A stretch of 64,000 nucleotides of DNA from an uncultured Bacteroidales bacterium (lineage in GTDB: Bacteria > Bacteroidota > Bacteroidia > Bacteroidales > F082): positions 1 through 64,000 of the forward strand of contig ONKQ01000004.1 of the NCBI GenBank assembly GCA_900318465.1, read 5' to 3'. The notes below the pieces were generated by a model. It did not search any database, was not told the DNA's origin, and was given only the letters and a program-made list of their open reading frames with translations. The stretch's first letter is position 1; the number at the start of each line of letters is the position of its first letter. This document shows positions 17,205-25,455 of this stretch, one piece after another. Both the position numbers and the translations under genes were made by a program.

Positions 17205-17240
17205 AAACAGAGACGCGCCTTGGCACGTCTCTACAACTAT
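17205..17240. repeat. GAGACG...CGTCTC intergenic hairpin repeat
   Basis: GAGACGCGCCTTGGCACGTCTC followed by TACAACTAT. A related hairpin with CTACAATAAG on the same side occurs at 45838-45865, so this belongs to a dispersed family. Confidence 0.6.
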
Positions 17241-17248
17241 CGGATGGG

Positions 17249-17340
17249 AATTGCAAATTCCCTTCTCACGGCTTCCGAATGGCATATTCGGAAGAACGGG
17301 TGAACGGGAAAATGGGTAGCTTTGACACCACCCTTTTCCC
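17249..17340. other. Three consecutive hairpins downstream of the lipoprotein operon
   Basis: GGGAATT-GCA-AATTCCC, then CTTCCGAAT-GGCAT-ATTCGGAAG (17272-17294), then GGGAAAAtGGGT paired with ACCCtTTTCCC (17306-17340). The last one sits 8 bp beyond the stop of the minus-strand lipoprotein gene, so it may stabilise or end that transcript, but there is no T-run on that strand. Confidence 0.5.
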
Positions 17341-17347
17341 CATATCA

Positions 17348-18370
17348 TTAGTTTTTCAGTTTTATTGGACGAATTCTCAATGATCCAAAAGTTGAATTAC
17401 TTACCACTCCGTTTGCGAAATCAACACTATAATAGAAATCAACATTACCATATCCCCCTATATACGACGAGTGATGGTACGTAGAACTCCAATATTTAAC
17501 TTCATCAAAACCTTTAATAGTATTTTTATTTGCATACATTTGAACCAATTCACCACATGTTGGCATTCTCCATCCTGTCAAATCTTGAAAAGTTAAATTA
17601 TTACAATATGATTTTGCCGCTTCCCATTGTAAATCAATTCCTGGATCAGGAGCTACGTAAAAGGTGTGCCCCTCATATTGAAATGTCGGCAAAATCGGTG
17701 CTGTTGTAATTGATTTCATTTCGCTATAAACAACCGTATCAACTGTTTGAGCGTAAGCTCTTACATAATACTTAGTCATTTCCGTCAATCCACTTATTAT
17801 GCCCGTATATTCTCCTATTCCCGAACCATATTCAGCAGCATGATTGGAAATCGTCGGATTCTGATTAGAAGACGACCAGCAGAACCCTCTCTTTGTGACA
17901 TTTACATCCGTTCCTGCGATAATTTCTGCCTTGCAACCAGCGGAATACGCTGTAAATGAGGTTATCTCAAAAGAGACCACAGACAATCCATCAGTTTCAA
18001 TAGAATTGTACAGAATGATATCGGTGTAGTCATACATTTCCATACCCATTCCACGCAACTCGCTCTTCTTGGTTTTTATCGCAGTTCCACCATCCATCAA
18101 AAGATAATAGTCCTTGCCAAGCTTGTCGAAATTCACCTGCAACTCAAAATTGCCATCCTCTTTTGTTGTATAAGAGGCATAGGTGCGCGAGCCGTTGGTT
18201 ATTGACACTTTCACATCTGCAACAGGCCTTTGGGTAGATTCCTCTATTACACGGCCTATCAAAGTGGTGGTTTCGCTGAAGTTTTCTTTTGAAAGGTCTT
18301 TCACGCAGCCGCTAAATCCAATGGCCAAGGCTGCCAAGACTAATATCAACCCTTTTTTCATAGTTTTCAA
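17348..18370 (-). CDS. Lipoprotein with carboxypeptidase-regulatory-like and DUF1566-type domains
   Basis: Predicted lipoprotein of 340 residues (lipobox GFSGC, Cys ~22). Domains: CarboxypepD_reg-like beta sandwich (~37-120, TTLIGRVIEESTQRPVADVKVSI), an Fn3-like region (~128-228, with the GFCWSSSNQNPTIS pattern), and a C-terminal module (~232-340) with WEAAKSYCNNLTFQDLTGWRMPT and a terminal FGSLRIRPI, matching the DUF1566/fibrobacter-succinogenes major paralogous domain. The start overlaps the stop of the upstream gene in ATGA, so it is translationally coupled to the LPP20/transglutaminase operon and is its last gene. A cell-surface binding role is inferred. Confidence 0.8.
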   Translation of the reverse strand: MKTMKKGLILVLAALAIGFSGCVKDLSKENFSETTTLIGRVIEESTQRPVADVKVSITNGSRTYASYTTKEDGNFELQVNFDKLGKDYYLLMDGGTAIKTKKSELRGMGMEMYDYTDIILYNSIETDGLSVVSFEITSFTAYSAGCKAEIIAGTDVNVTKRGFCWSSSNQNPTISNHAAEYGSGIGEYTGIISGLTEMTKYYVRAYAQTVDTVVYSEMKSITTAPILPTFQYEGHTFYVAPDPGIDLQWEAAKSYCNNLTFQDLTGWRMPTCGELVQMYANKNTIKGFDEVKYWSSTYHHSSYIGGYGNVDFYYSVDFANGVVSNSTFGSLRIRPIKLKN

Positions 18371-19191
18371 AATTTATAGGTTAAACAAATGCCCATTGCC
18401 ATACTGTTGTCAGCAGGCATGATTACTGGATTAAACGCAAAACTGTCACTGTATTTCGGTCTGGCAGCGTATGCACGGTAAAGGTTAAAAGCATACAATG
18501 CGGCAGCTGCACTATAGCAGGCGATATTGACAGTCTTTAACGTACTATGTTTATCACGGGCAGTCATATAGTCTGTATAGTTCGTGTTGACATTCCTCAT
18601 AATGTCCAACTGATTTTGAGCCATCATATAGGAACCAACACCACCACCTAACAAAACCACTTCACCGAGAAGAGTAATGACACCTTCGGTAATATGTCGT
18701 TTGCCTATCTGCCCCAAGCCAGGAAGCAATGCAGATTTCAACAATGCAGTCGTATTATTATACTGCCTCACATCGTAGCAACCATTGAATTCGTAATCGA
18801 AATCCACCACGATATTACCTGCTCTGGCGGCTTGGCAAAGGATGTAAACACGACAACCCTCTGCATTCTTTTCAGTGTATTCGCAAACCTTATTGATAGG
18901 GATATTGTACTGTGCAGAAATCACATTGAAATCCTTACCGCTTTGTACGGCACGGTTGATTTCATCAGAATTGATGGGTTGGCCCAAGCGCATGGCTGTG
19001 GATTGGAACAAACGGGCAAAGGCTTGGTTTCGGGCTTCAAGTTCAGACGTTCCCGTAGCCGATTCCACCACATAAAGGTAACTACTGTTCGTAGGCGTGG
19101 GCTTGTTGTAAATCCAGCCCGGCTTCTCCTGCGCAAAAGACGATAGTCCGATCAGCACAAATACAATTGTAATAATGTTTTGTTTTTTCAT
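18367..19191 (-). CDS. LPP20-like periplasmic protein with C-terminal DUF5683-like membrane region
   Basis: Protein of 274 residues with a signal peptide (VLIGLSSFAQ). The N-terminal half has the pattern PGWIYNKPTPTNSSYLYVVE, repeated A-rich helix and NIPINKVCEYTE, which it shares almost residue for residue with the next upstream gene; I read it as an LPP20-type domain. The C-terminal half (LLKSALLPGLGQIGKRHITE onwards) has two or three hydrophobic helices and the PGLGQ motif typical of DUF5683. It overlaps the following lipoprotein gene by 4 nt. The paralog at 19207 keeps the front domain but has a different membrane tail, so the front domain is the constant part. Confidence 0.75.
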   Translation of the reverse strand: MKKQNIITIVFVLIGLSSFAQEKPGWIYNKPTPTNSSYLYVVESATGTSELEARNQAFARLFQSTAMRLGQPINSDEINRAVQSGKDFNVISAQYNIPINKVCEYTEKNAEGCRVYILCQAARAGNIVVDFDYEFNGCYDVRQYNNTTALLKSALLPGLGQIGKRHITEGVITLLGEVVLLGGGVGSYMMAQNQLDIMRNVNTNYTDYMTARDKHSTLKTVNIACYSAAAALYAFNLYRAYAARPKYSDSFAFNPVIMPADNSMAMGICLTYKF

Positions 19192-19206
19192 ATTGGTATA
19201 ATTCTT

Positions 19207-20166
19207 TTAAAAACTAAAAGTCAAATATATGCCATTACCCGTCAGGCCATAATCTATCTCCACGCTTTGCGAATACATCCTACCATTATTGTAAAGATTA
19301 ACAGCTTTGCGGATTTTAGCTCTACCAGATGAAAGCACAGCTTTTTCCATTAAATTCTCTGCTACGATCAACACAGCACCTCCTCCAATCAACCATATCC
19401 CCGTTATTGCAAACTCTTTATATTTATTTGCCTTTTCTAAATATTCCTCATTAGTACTATAATGAATATAAGACCACGTAGATTTTTTCTTCGCATCTGC
19501 ATGCAAAGGCCAAAAAACTCCTTGAAATATACTCCCAACAACTATAGAAGTTACACCTAAACCTATTGACCATCCATGAATAGCCTCAAAATCTGTATTC
19601 CAAATCCTTATTCCTTCATCATATAAACTATATGAATTGGAATTTGCAAACAAAGTCCTAATTTCATGGTCGCTCAACTTTTTCCCATTCTGCGAAATGG
19701 AAAAACCGTCCGCATACAACGCCTCGTCAGCAAAATACTTGTTGGCACCTTCAAAGCAAGCATTGAAATCATCGAACTCCACGCGAATGTTTCCAGTTTT
19801 GGCTACTTGGCAAAGCACATAAACACGGCAAGGCGAAGTCTTGTTATCAGTGTATTCGCACACTTTGTTTATGGGGACGTTGTATTGCGATGAAATCACA
19901 TAATACTCCGTTCCTTTCTGCAAAGCCCTATTGATTTCCTCCGAATCAATAGGCTGCCCAATGCGCATGGCCGTGGTGCGGAACACCTCTCCTATGGCTC
20001 GGTTTCGTGCTTGCATTTCTGTTTGTCCAGTGGCGGATTCCACCACATAAAGATAGGTGCTGTTGGTTGGGGTTGGTTTGTTGATAATCCAATCCGGTAG
20101 TTTTTGCGCTGAGGATACTATTCCTATCATTAAAAGAACAATGGTTAAGACGATTTCCTTTTTCAT
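19207..20166 (-). CDS. LPP20-like periplasmic protein with membrane tail (paralog)
   Basis: Protein of about 319 residues. I start at 20166 (MKKEIVLTIVLLMIGIVSSAQ), which gives a proper signal peptide; the longer frame adds ten residues and no better site. The front domain matches its neighbour: PDWIINKPTPTNSTYLYVVE, SEEINRALQKGTEYYVISSQ and NVPINKVCEYTD. The rear part has two hydrophobic segments (WSIGLGVTSIVVGSIFQGV, EFAITGIWLIGGGAVLIVAE) and a strand-rich end (GLTGNGIYLTFSF). Fifteen bp separate it from the downstream paralog. No enzyme motif is visible. Its function is unknown beyond being an envelope protein. Confidence 0.75.
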   Translation of the reverse strand: MKKEIVLTIVLLMIGIVSSAQKLPDWIINKPTPTNSTYLYVVESATGQTEMQARNRAIGEVFRTTAMRIGQPIDSEEINRALQKGTEYYVISSQYNVPINKVCEYTDNKTSPCRVYVLCQVAKTGNIRVEFDDFNACFEGANKYFADEALYADGFSISQNGKKLSDHEIRTLFANSNSYSLYDEGIRIWNTDFEAIHGWSIGLGVTSIVVGSIFQGVFWPLHADAKKKSTWSYIHYSTNEEYLEKANKYKEFAITGIWLIGGGAVLIVAENLMEKAVLSSGRAKIRKAVNLYNNGRMYSQSVEIDYGLTGNGIYLTFSF

Positions 20167-20207
20167 ATCATTCAGATTTAAAGATTTAATATTCAATAAT
20201 TTAAAGA

Positions 20208-21671
20208 TTACAATTTATAGACTACAGGAGTTGCATTTTTATATTGAGGCATACAAAAACCAACAAATGCATCCATATAGGTTGGGTCGCTAACGTAATA
20301 GGTCTTGCCCTCAAACTCAAAGCAGTCGCCGCCTAATTTTTCGGTATAGTGAACTGCCGTGGCCAAATGGTCAGGGTAATGCAACAGAACCACATCAAGG
20401 CCAAGCAAGTCACGTATGAGAATGGAAAACAAGATAGCACGGTCTTCGCAGTCGCTGTAAGGATAGAAGAAAGTCTCGTCACCAAAAAGCGGACGCTCGC
20501 AGCCAAATTGGTTTTGGTCGGTCTTGTATTCAAAAGCCGTTTGCACGAAGTTGATGATGCGGTTGGCGGCCCCAATTTGGCTCTCCCCCTCTATGCTTTT
20601 GCGCAACATGGGATATAGTTTCTCTTTCACCTCATCGCTCAATCCTGCCCAAGCGTAATAGGTCCAGTCGCAATAGGGATATCCGTTGTAGAAATCCGTC
20701 AAGTTTTGGTTGGTGGAGAAGGTAACGGTCATGTCAGGATAGCGTCTGGAGGTATATGTCCTACTCTTGTTAGGAATGAAAGCAAACTTGGGTGGGCTGG
20801 TCATTCTGAGCGACATCACGCGCTCGTTATCCGAAAACTTCCTGTTGAACAAATATATTTTGCCACTATCGTTGTTCCCAATGATACAAAACCGTTCACC
20901 CTCAATCCTGACACCGCTCTGCTCATACACCGTCCCGTCGAAAGCCAAAAGCGTGACAATGTGGCCGTTCTTATGGCCTATCCTCACCTTATAACCCGAC
21001 TGGACCAATAGATAAACCTGCATCAGCGTGGCTTCATCGGTGCCTTTGCCTAAAAACGCATCCGTAAGGTCGCGCAACAAGCAATAATAACCCCAGTCGC
21101 CCAAAACCATTTCTTCACGCAAGTCGAGGCAATCGGCAAGAAGCAGGTCAATGTATTCCGTGGACAATTCCAGCCAAGCATCGGCCACAGAGTTCTCCGA
21201 AATGTCTTTCAGCTTGAACCTCAAACTGTTGTCCAACTGCACTTCGCATGGCGTTCCAAAACAGGTGAAAGTAAACTTGTTCATGTTTGGGACTTGCGAA
21301 GGTTGAGGCACGTCAGGCCGCTTGATGGGTTGAATCGGGTCTGGTGCAGGTGTGGGGATGGGTTTGTAAGGTATCGGATTGGGTAATTCCGGTATCGGTT
21401 TGTCACCATCAAATTTGAAGGGTTGAGGCGGTTCTGGCAATTCTGGCTTTGGATCACCTTTCACCGCTTGAAACGACTCCCAGCGCTCGCGCATGAACTG
21501 GGCATATTGTTCATTGGCTTGGCGACGAAACTCGTCGTAACTCTGTTTCAGCGAATCAGCGTATTGCCGCTTTTCCTTGTTCTTGTTCTTGATATACTCC
21601 TCTTTGGCATTTTGGGCTTGCAAGGAAAAAGCAACGAAAACTATCGCTAAAGTTATGATAATCTGTTTCAT
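20208..21671 (-). CDS. Secreted transglutaminase-like protein
   Basis: Protein of 487 residues with a signal peptide (FVAFSLQAQ), a charged coiled-coil-like stretch (~22-70), a proline-rich linker (~74-128, repeated PELPxPxP and PIPTPAPDP) and a large C-terminal domain with the transglutaminase-type triad: Cys408 in YSDCEDRAILFSILIRDLL, His435/His441 in PDHLATAVH, and Asp462 in YYVSDPTYMD. The family includes transglutaminases, peptidases and inactive scaffolds. In bacteria a DCxDxA site of this kind often belongs to cysteine proteases that process peptides or surface proteins. It sits in the middle of the LPP20-like operon with short gaps on both sides, so its substrate may be one of those proteins. 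Confidence 0.8.
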   Translation of the reverse strand: MKQIIITLAIVFVAFSLQAQNAKEEYIKNKNKEKRQYADSLKQSYDEFRRQANEQYAQFMRERWESFQAVKGDPKPELPEPPQPFKFDGDKPIPELPNPIPYKPIPTPAPDPIQPIKRPDVPQPSQVPNMNKFTFTCFGTPCEVQLDNSLRFKLKDISENSVADAWLELSTEYIDLLLADCLDLREEMVLGDWGYYCLLRDLTDAFLGKGTDEATLMQVYLLVQSGYKVRIGHKNGHIVTLLAFDGTVYEQSGVRIEGERFCIIGNNDSGKIYLFNRKFSDNERVMSLRMTSPPKFAFIPNKSRTYTSRRYPDMTVTFSTNQNLTDFYNGYPYCDWTYYAWAGLSDEVKEKLYPMLRKSIEGESQIGAANRIINFVQTAFEYKTDQNQFGCERPLFGDETFFYPYSDCEDRAILFSILIRDLLGLDVVLLHYPDHLATAVHYTEKLGGDCFEFEGKTYYVSDPTYMDAFVGFCMPQYKNATPVVYKL

Positions 21672-21685
21672 GCTACATTATGTTT

Positions 21686-22132
21686 TTACTTGTCACATTT
21701 ATTAAAGTTCTCAAACAATGGGTCTTCCAAAGCATTGTTGGCCACCTGCCATAACACATAAAGCTTTACGCCCATTGCACTTGTCTTGCTTTCCTCAAAT
21801 TCACACACCTTATTGATGGGCAACCTCATTTGGCCCGAAATGGTGGATATGGATTCGGCGATGCTCTTTTCAATCTCGTCCTCCGAGCTGTTGATGCTCA
21901 CCGCAATGCCTTCCAAACGCGAATAGCTTTCATAGACCGCCATGGCAAAGGCTTTCGTGTAGGCACTCTCATAGTCCTTGCCCTCCGCTATGGTTACCCG
22001 ATAATAGAAGTTCCCCTTCTTTGGCTTTGGTGGATTCTTAATCCACGAGGGACGATGTGAGGTTTGGGCACTGAGAGCCAGTGCCCAACCAAACACCAAT
22101 AGTAATAATAACGGAAGCCTTTTCATTATCAA
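21686..22132 (-). CDS. Short LPP20-like periplasmic protein
   Basis: Protein of 148 residues with a signal peptide (LALSAQ) and a single LPP20-like domain: PSWIKNPPKPKKGNFYYRVT, an A-rich helix (AYTKAFAMAVYESYSRLEG), a charged helix and LPINKVCEFEES. The PINKVCE motif is the strongest link to the two longer paralogs downstream. It starts within the stop of the lipoprotein gene upstream (ATGA overlap) and ends 14 bp before the transglutaminase-like gene. Confidence 0.75.
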   Translation of the reverse strand: MIMKRLPLLLLLVFGWALALSAQTSHRPSWIKNPPKPKKGNFYYRVTIAEGKDYESAYTKAFAMAVYESYSRLEGIAVSINSSEDEIEKSIAESISTISGQMRLPINKVCEFEESKTSAMGVKLYVLWQVANNALEDPLFENFNKCDK

Positions 22133-22731
22133 TTATTGCCTTGATTCTGGGCTTTCTTCATTTCTTCCATGCGCTCCTTGGCGAACTTGCGGAACTGGTC
22201 GCGGTTGAACTCGATTTCCAATTCCTCGTTCTCCGTAAGGGTATTCAGCATATCGTCCATCATTTTCTTCTTGGGAATCTGGATGGCAATATACGATTGG
22301 TACTCACCCGTTTTCAGTTGGCTGAACTTCTCGCAGGTTTTTGAGGCATCGTTCACCATCTTTTCAACGATTTTGTCCATTTCGCCCTCCATCAAGCGTT
22401 GAACTTTGTCGGCGGGTGCCTGACCTGCAACCGTGCGGCTATAATCGGTCGCAAGGCCTTGGATGAAACCGCCAAGGCGTTTTTGCAGCATACTTTGGGC
22501 TGCATCCATTGCCGCAGTACGGGCACTTTGGAGATTGACGTGTGTGCCAACGCCCAAGCCCTTGAAATACTCGTCATCATCCAACGAAGCATCCACACAC
22601 GGCAAATCATAGAAAGTACCAAATGGAGTGTTTTCAGGATTTTGATTTGAAGTCGCTTGTTTGTTGCTCCCGCATCCAGCAAGGGCAAGCATGGCCAGCA
22701 TCGCCATTCCGAATTTGATTGATGTTTTCAT
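22129..22731 (-). CDS. LPP20 family lipoprotein
   Basis: Predicted lipoprotein of 200 residues (lipobox LALAGC, Cys ~20). The EYFKGLGVGTHVNLQSARTA opening and the A/M/Q-rich helices (AAMDAAQSMLQKRLGG) are the classical LPP20 layout seen in outer-membrane lipoproteins such as those around the flagellar or Lpo systems. The C-terminus is a charged helix (FRKFAKERMEEMKKAQ). It is the first gene of the operon that runs down to 17348, behind a long leader. Cellular role unknown. Confidence 0.8.
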   Translation of the reverse strand: MKTSIKFGMAMLAMLALAGCGSNKQATSNQNPENTPFGTFYDLPCVDASLDDDEYFKGLGVGTHVNLQSARTAAMDAAQSMLQKRLGGFIQGLATDYSRTVAGQAPADKVQRLMEGEMDKIVEKMVNDASKTCEKFSQLKTGEYQSYIAIQIPKKKMMDDMLNTLTENEELEIEFNRDQFRKFAKERMEEMKKAQNQGNN

Positions 22732-23044
22732 TTTGTTGATATTTAATTGTTTATGAGTTTATATAGTGCTCTTTTTCCATAAGTAAACACAACAAAAAAA
22801 AGCGTGAAACTCGACTGTTTCCCGCTGTTCAAGGTATTTGGCGTAACCCGTAAATCCGTGAAAAAGTCCAGCTCACGCTATGCGTGAGCATTTCGACCAA
22901 ACCACAAGATTTACTATCCGTTAAAATCGCCAAATTTTAGAACAGATGAAATTCGTCTCTATGCTTGCTTATTTATGATGTCTACTTGTTTCTTTTGTTT
23001 TAATTCTTGTTCGTTTTGTCCTACAATTCCGTTAATTCAATTTG
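22732..23044 (-). promoter_or_regulatory. Long 5' leader of the LPP20/transglutaminase operon
   Basis: About 310 nt lie between the promoter and the first ATG. It contains a perfect 8-bp hairpin, GCTCACGC-TAT-GCGTGAGC (22871-22889), and otherwise AT-rich sequence; no ORF with a coding look was found. It could hold a regulatory RNA element, but it matches no riboswitch class I know. Confidence 0.45.
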
Positions 23045-23074
23045 CAAATATAGTCTTTTTTTCAACTAACCAAA
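23045..23074 (-). promoter_or_regulatory. Promoter of the LPP20/transglutaminase operon
   Basis: Minus strand: TTTG (23071-23074), 18-bp spacer, TATATTTG (23045-23052). Confidence 0.65.
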
Positions 23075-23120
23075 CAATTTCATTAAAAAATGGTGTTGCA
23101 AAATGACAAAAGACATTCCG

Positions 23121-24398
23121 TTATGCCTTCAAGCACCCAATGGGCACCACAAACACGGCATCATCCCTTTGGTAAGGAAAATCACCTATTCCGGTCAGCA
23201 CCATCATAAACGCGGGTGATTTCATGCGCGTAGTGTCAATATCAGCAGCCAACTCCGTGAGCGATTTCGCACCTGCCTCAATCAAGTCATCGCCTCCAAG
23301 CTTGATTTCAACAAGCCCGTAAGAGCCATTCCTTAAATGAATGACGGCATCACACTCCAAGCCTTTCTTGTCGCGGTAGTGATACACCTGACCATCCAAG
23401 GTGTCGGCATACACCCTGAGATCACGCACAGCAAGCGTTTCAAACATCAGCCCCATGGTTTCCAAGTCGTTCAACAGGTCATTCGGACTCGCTCCCAACG
23501 CAGCGATGGCAATGCTGGGGTCGATGAAATAGTGGTTGTCGCTGGTGCGTATGGCCGTCTTGCTCCTGAGGTTGGGATTCCAAGCAGGCATATCCTCAAT
23601 GACAAAAATTTTCTTCAATGCTTTAATGTAATCATAAACCGTATTGTCAGACAGGCTGCTGGCTTCATTGGCTTTCAAATCGGCAAGTATGGTGCCAACG
23701 GTGGCCATAGTGCCTTGATGACGGGCATAGGAACGCATAAGTAACTTGACCCTTTGCGGGTCGCGCTGTACGTCGTCAATACGCGAAATGTCGCTGTTAC
23801 AAACCACATCATAATAGTCGTATGCCTGAGCAAGGGCATCGCTCTCTTCCATGTCCAATGCGCCCGGCCATCCGCCTCGGCAAATCAAATGCGCCAAACG
23901 GTTGATGTCTATAAGGCTATTGCCTTCAATGGGTCTTTTTTCGGCAGCGAACAAGTTAGCTAAACTGACCGTACCCGTTGATTCTCCAGATTCATAAAGT
24001 GACATCGTACGCATCTTCAGCTTGGCGAAACGACCAGTGCCAGAATGAAATATCTCATCGGCTTTGGGTGGCACACTGCTTCCTGTAAGAATGAAATGCC
24101 CATAGCCTTTACGGTGATCCACCTCAAACCTTACGCTATCCCACAACGAAGGCGCAATCTGCCATTCGTCAATAAGTCGTGGTGTGTCGCCCGAAAGGAG
24201 TTGTCCAACATTGATTTTGGCAGCTTGAAGGTTTTGTTGCTTGCGAATAGGATCGGCCATATACAAGATGCTTGCGGCTTGTTGCTCGGCAGTGGTAGTC
24301 TTTCCACACCATTTGGGGCCTTCTATCAACACGGCTCCTTTTCTCCTTAATCTGGCTGCCAACATTTGGTCAGCAATTCGTGGCTTGTAAGCGTCCAT
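23121..24398 (-). CDS. AAA ATPase with DUF4143 domain
   Basis: Protein of 425 residues. Walker A is EGPKWCGKTTTAEQQAAS near the N-terminus and the LIDEWQIAPSLWDSVR stretch is the Walker B region, with HFILTGSS as sensor. The C-terminal DUF4143 nuclease-like part has the ECDAVIHLRNGSYGLVEIKLG core (D, E-x-K). These proteins are abundant in Bacteroidota and variable between strains; their role is unsettled (suggested links to toxin or defence systems are inference). I chose ATG 24398 because the earlier in-frame start at 24425 lies inside the -7 box. Confidence 0.88.
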   Translation of the reverse strand: MDAYKPRIADQMLAARLRRKGAVLIEGPKWCGKTTTAEQQAASILYMADPIRKQQNLQAAKINVGQLLSGDTPRLIDEWQIAPSLWDSVRFEVDHRKGYGHFILTGSSVPPKADEIFHSGTGRFAKLKMRTMSLYESGESTGTVSLANLFAAEKRPIEGNSLIDINRLAHLICRGGWPGALDMEESDALAQAYDYYDVVCNSDISRIDDVQRDPQRVKLLMRSYARHQGTMATVGTILADLKANEASSLSDNTVYDYIKALKKIFVIEDMPAWNPNLRSKTAIRTSDNHYFIDPSIAIAALGASPNDLLNDLETMGLMFETLAVRDLRVYADTLDGQVYHYRDKKGLECDAVIHLRNGSYGLVEIKLGGDDLIEAGAKSLTELAADIDTTRMKSPAFMMVLTGIGDFPYQRDDAVFVVPIGCLKA

Positions 24399-24422
24399 AA
24401 CATCTACGTTTGAATTACGCCG

Positions 24423-24430
24423 CAAAAATA
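24423..24430 (-). promoter_or_regulatory. -7 box for the DUF4143 ATPase gene
   Basis: TATTTTTG on the minus strand, 24 nt upstream of ATG 24398. It fixes the start codon of that gene. Confidence 0.65.
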
Positions 24431-24469
24431 CTATATATGAACCAATTAAACAAGTTTTTTTGCACTTAT

Positions 24470-24538
24470 TTGGGAACTTGGCCTAATTTCACTTGGGAAC
24501 TTGGCTTGATTTTGCTTGGGAACTTGGCCTAATCTTGA
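24470..24538. repeat. Three tandem 23-bp repeats
   Basis: Three contiguous units of exactly 23 bp begin at 24470, 24493 and 24516, each opening TTGGGAACTTGGC and diverging only in the last 10 bases. The third overlaps the last codons and stop of the EamA gene. It is too short and too uniform in period to be a CRISPR array. Confidence 0.85.
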
Positions 24539-25455
24539 TGAGGCATCGCTGCCCGGCTCTGGTTAACAATCCAAACGCCGGTGAAAACCAAGACCATGGC
24601 GAGGCATTTTTTCCAATTCAGATGGTCAAGGCCGATGACGATGCTGATGATGGTGGCGATGATGGGCTGGATGTAGTTATACATGCTGACCAAGGTGGGG
24701 CGCAGCCTTTTCTGCCCGACGGGAATCAGGAAATAGGCGATGAAGGTGGCAAAAACCACCACGTAGGCCACCTGCCACAGCACCTTGCTTTCCATCTCGG
24801 CAAAGGGCAAGGTGAAGAAATGCCTCGCATTGAAGGGCAAGGCCACCAACATCGAAAACAGGAACATCCACTTCATGAAGGTGACCACGTTGTATTTCGA
24901 GATTAAGGGGCGGAAGATGCCAAGATACATGGCAAAGGTGAGGCCGTTGGCCACGGCAAGCACAATGCCCATCGGCTTGGTTTCGGAAGCTCCGCCACCC
25001 AAACCCACCGAATTGAATATCAAGAACAAAACGCCCGCAAGACTCACCAAAACACCACCAATTTTCTTGAATGTGATAGGCTCCTTCAGGACAATGGCGG
25101 CCACAAACATAGTCATGATGGGCGTACAAGTGTTGGCAATGCTAAGGTCGATGGAGGTCGTCATGGTGATGGCCTTCAGGAAACTCATCTGGGTCAGGAA
25201 GAGGCCGAGCATGGATGCCACGAAGATTTGCATCAAGTCATTCAGCGGCACTTTTTCCTTGGGCATGAAAAGCGACAGCAGCCAAAACAAGAGGGTGGCT
25301 CCCGTCGCCCGCAGGCAAAACAAGTCCATGGGCGTCAACACGTTGGCGTTGGAAATGTTCTTGCAACAAACGATGTTAAGCCCAAAGATGCAGTAGGCAC
25401 CAAAACACGCGAGGTGTCCGACGAGGATGGAAGACTTATTCAATCCAATAGACAT
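24529..25455 (-). CDS. EamA/DMT family transporter
   Basis: Inner-membrane protein of 308 residues with ten predicted helices in two EamA repeats. The first repeat opens GHLACFGAYCIFGLNIVCC, and the second contains GIVLAVANGLTFAMYLGIF and ends PIIATIISIVIGLDHLNW...VFTGVWIVNQ. The RATGATLLFWLLSL and SIDLSIANTCTPIMTMFVAA segments are typical. Drug/metabolite transporters of this type export small metabolites; the substrate is unknown. Its start overlaps the end of the nitroreductase gene by 20 nt, so they form one operon. The 3' end runs into a tandem repeat, which may have replaced the original last codons. Confidence 0.88.
   Translation of the reverse strand: MSIGLNKSSILVGHLACFGAYCIFGLNIVCCKNISNANVLTPMDLFCLRATGATLLFWLLSLFMPKEKVPLNDLMQIFVASMLGLFLTQMSFLKAITMTTSIDLSIANTCTPIMTMFVAAIVLKEPITFKKIGGVLVSLAGVLFLIFNSVGLGGGASETKPMGIVLAVANGLTFAMYLGIFRPLISKYNVVTFMKWMFLFSMLVALPFNARHFFTLPFAEMESKVLWQVAYVVVFATFIAYFLIPVGQKRLRPTLVSMYNYIQPIIATIISIVIGLDHLNWKKCLAMVLVFTGVWIVNQSRAAMPHQD

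Noticed and set aside
20208-21671. Lasso B2-type transglutaminase-like protease
   Set aside because: It has a signal peptide, a proline-rich linker and different neighbours, so it is an envelope protein and not the missing B2 protein.
24470-24538. Possible CRISPR array
   Set aside because: The units are contiguous with no spacers, only three copies, and no cas gene is near.
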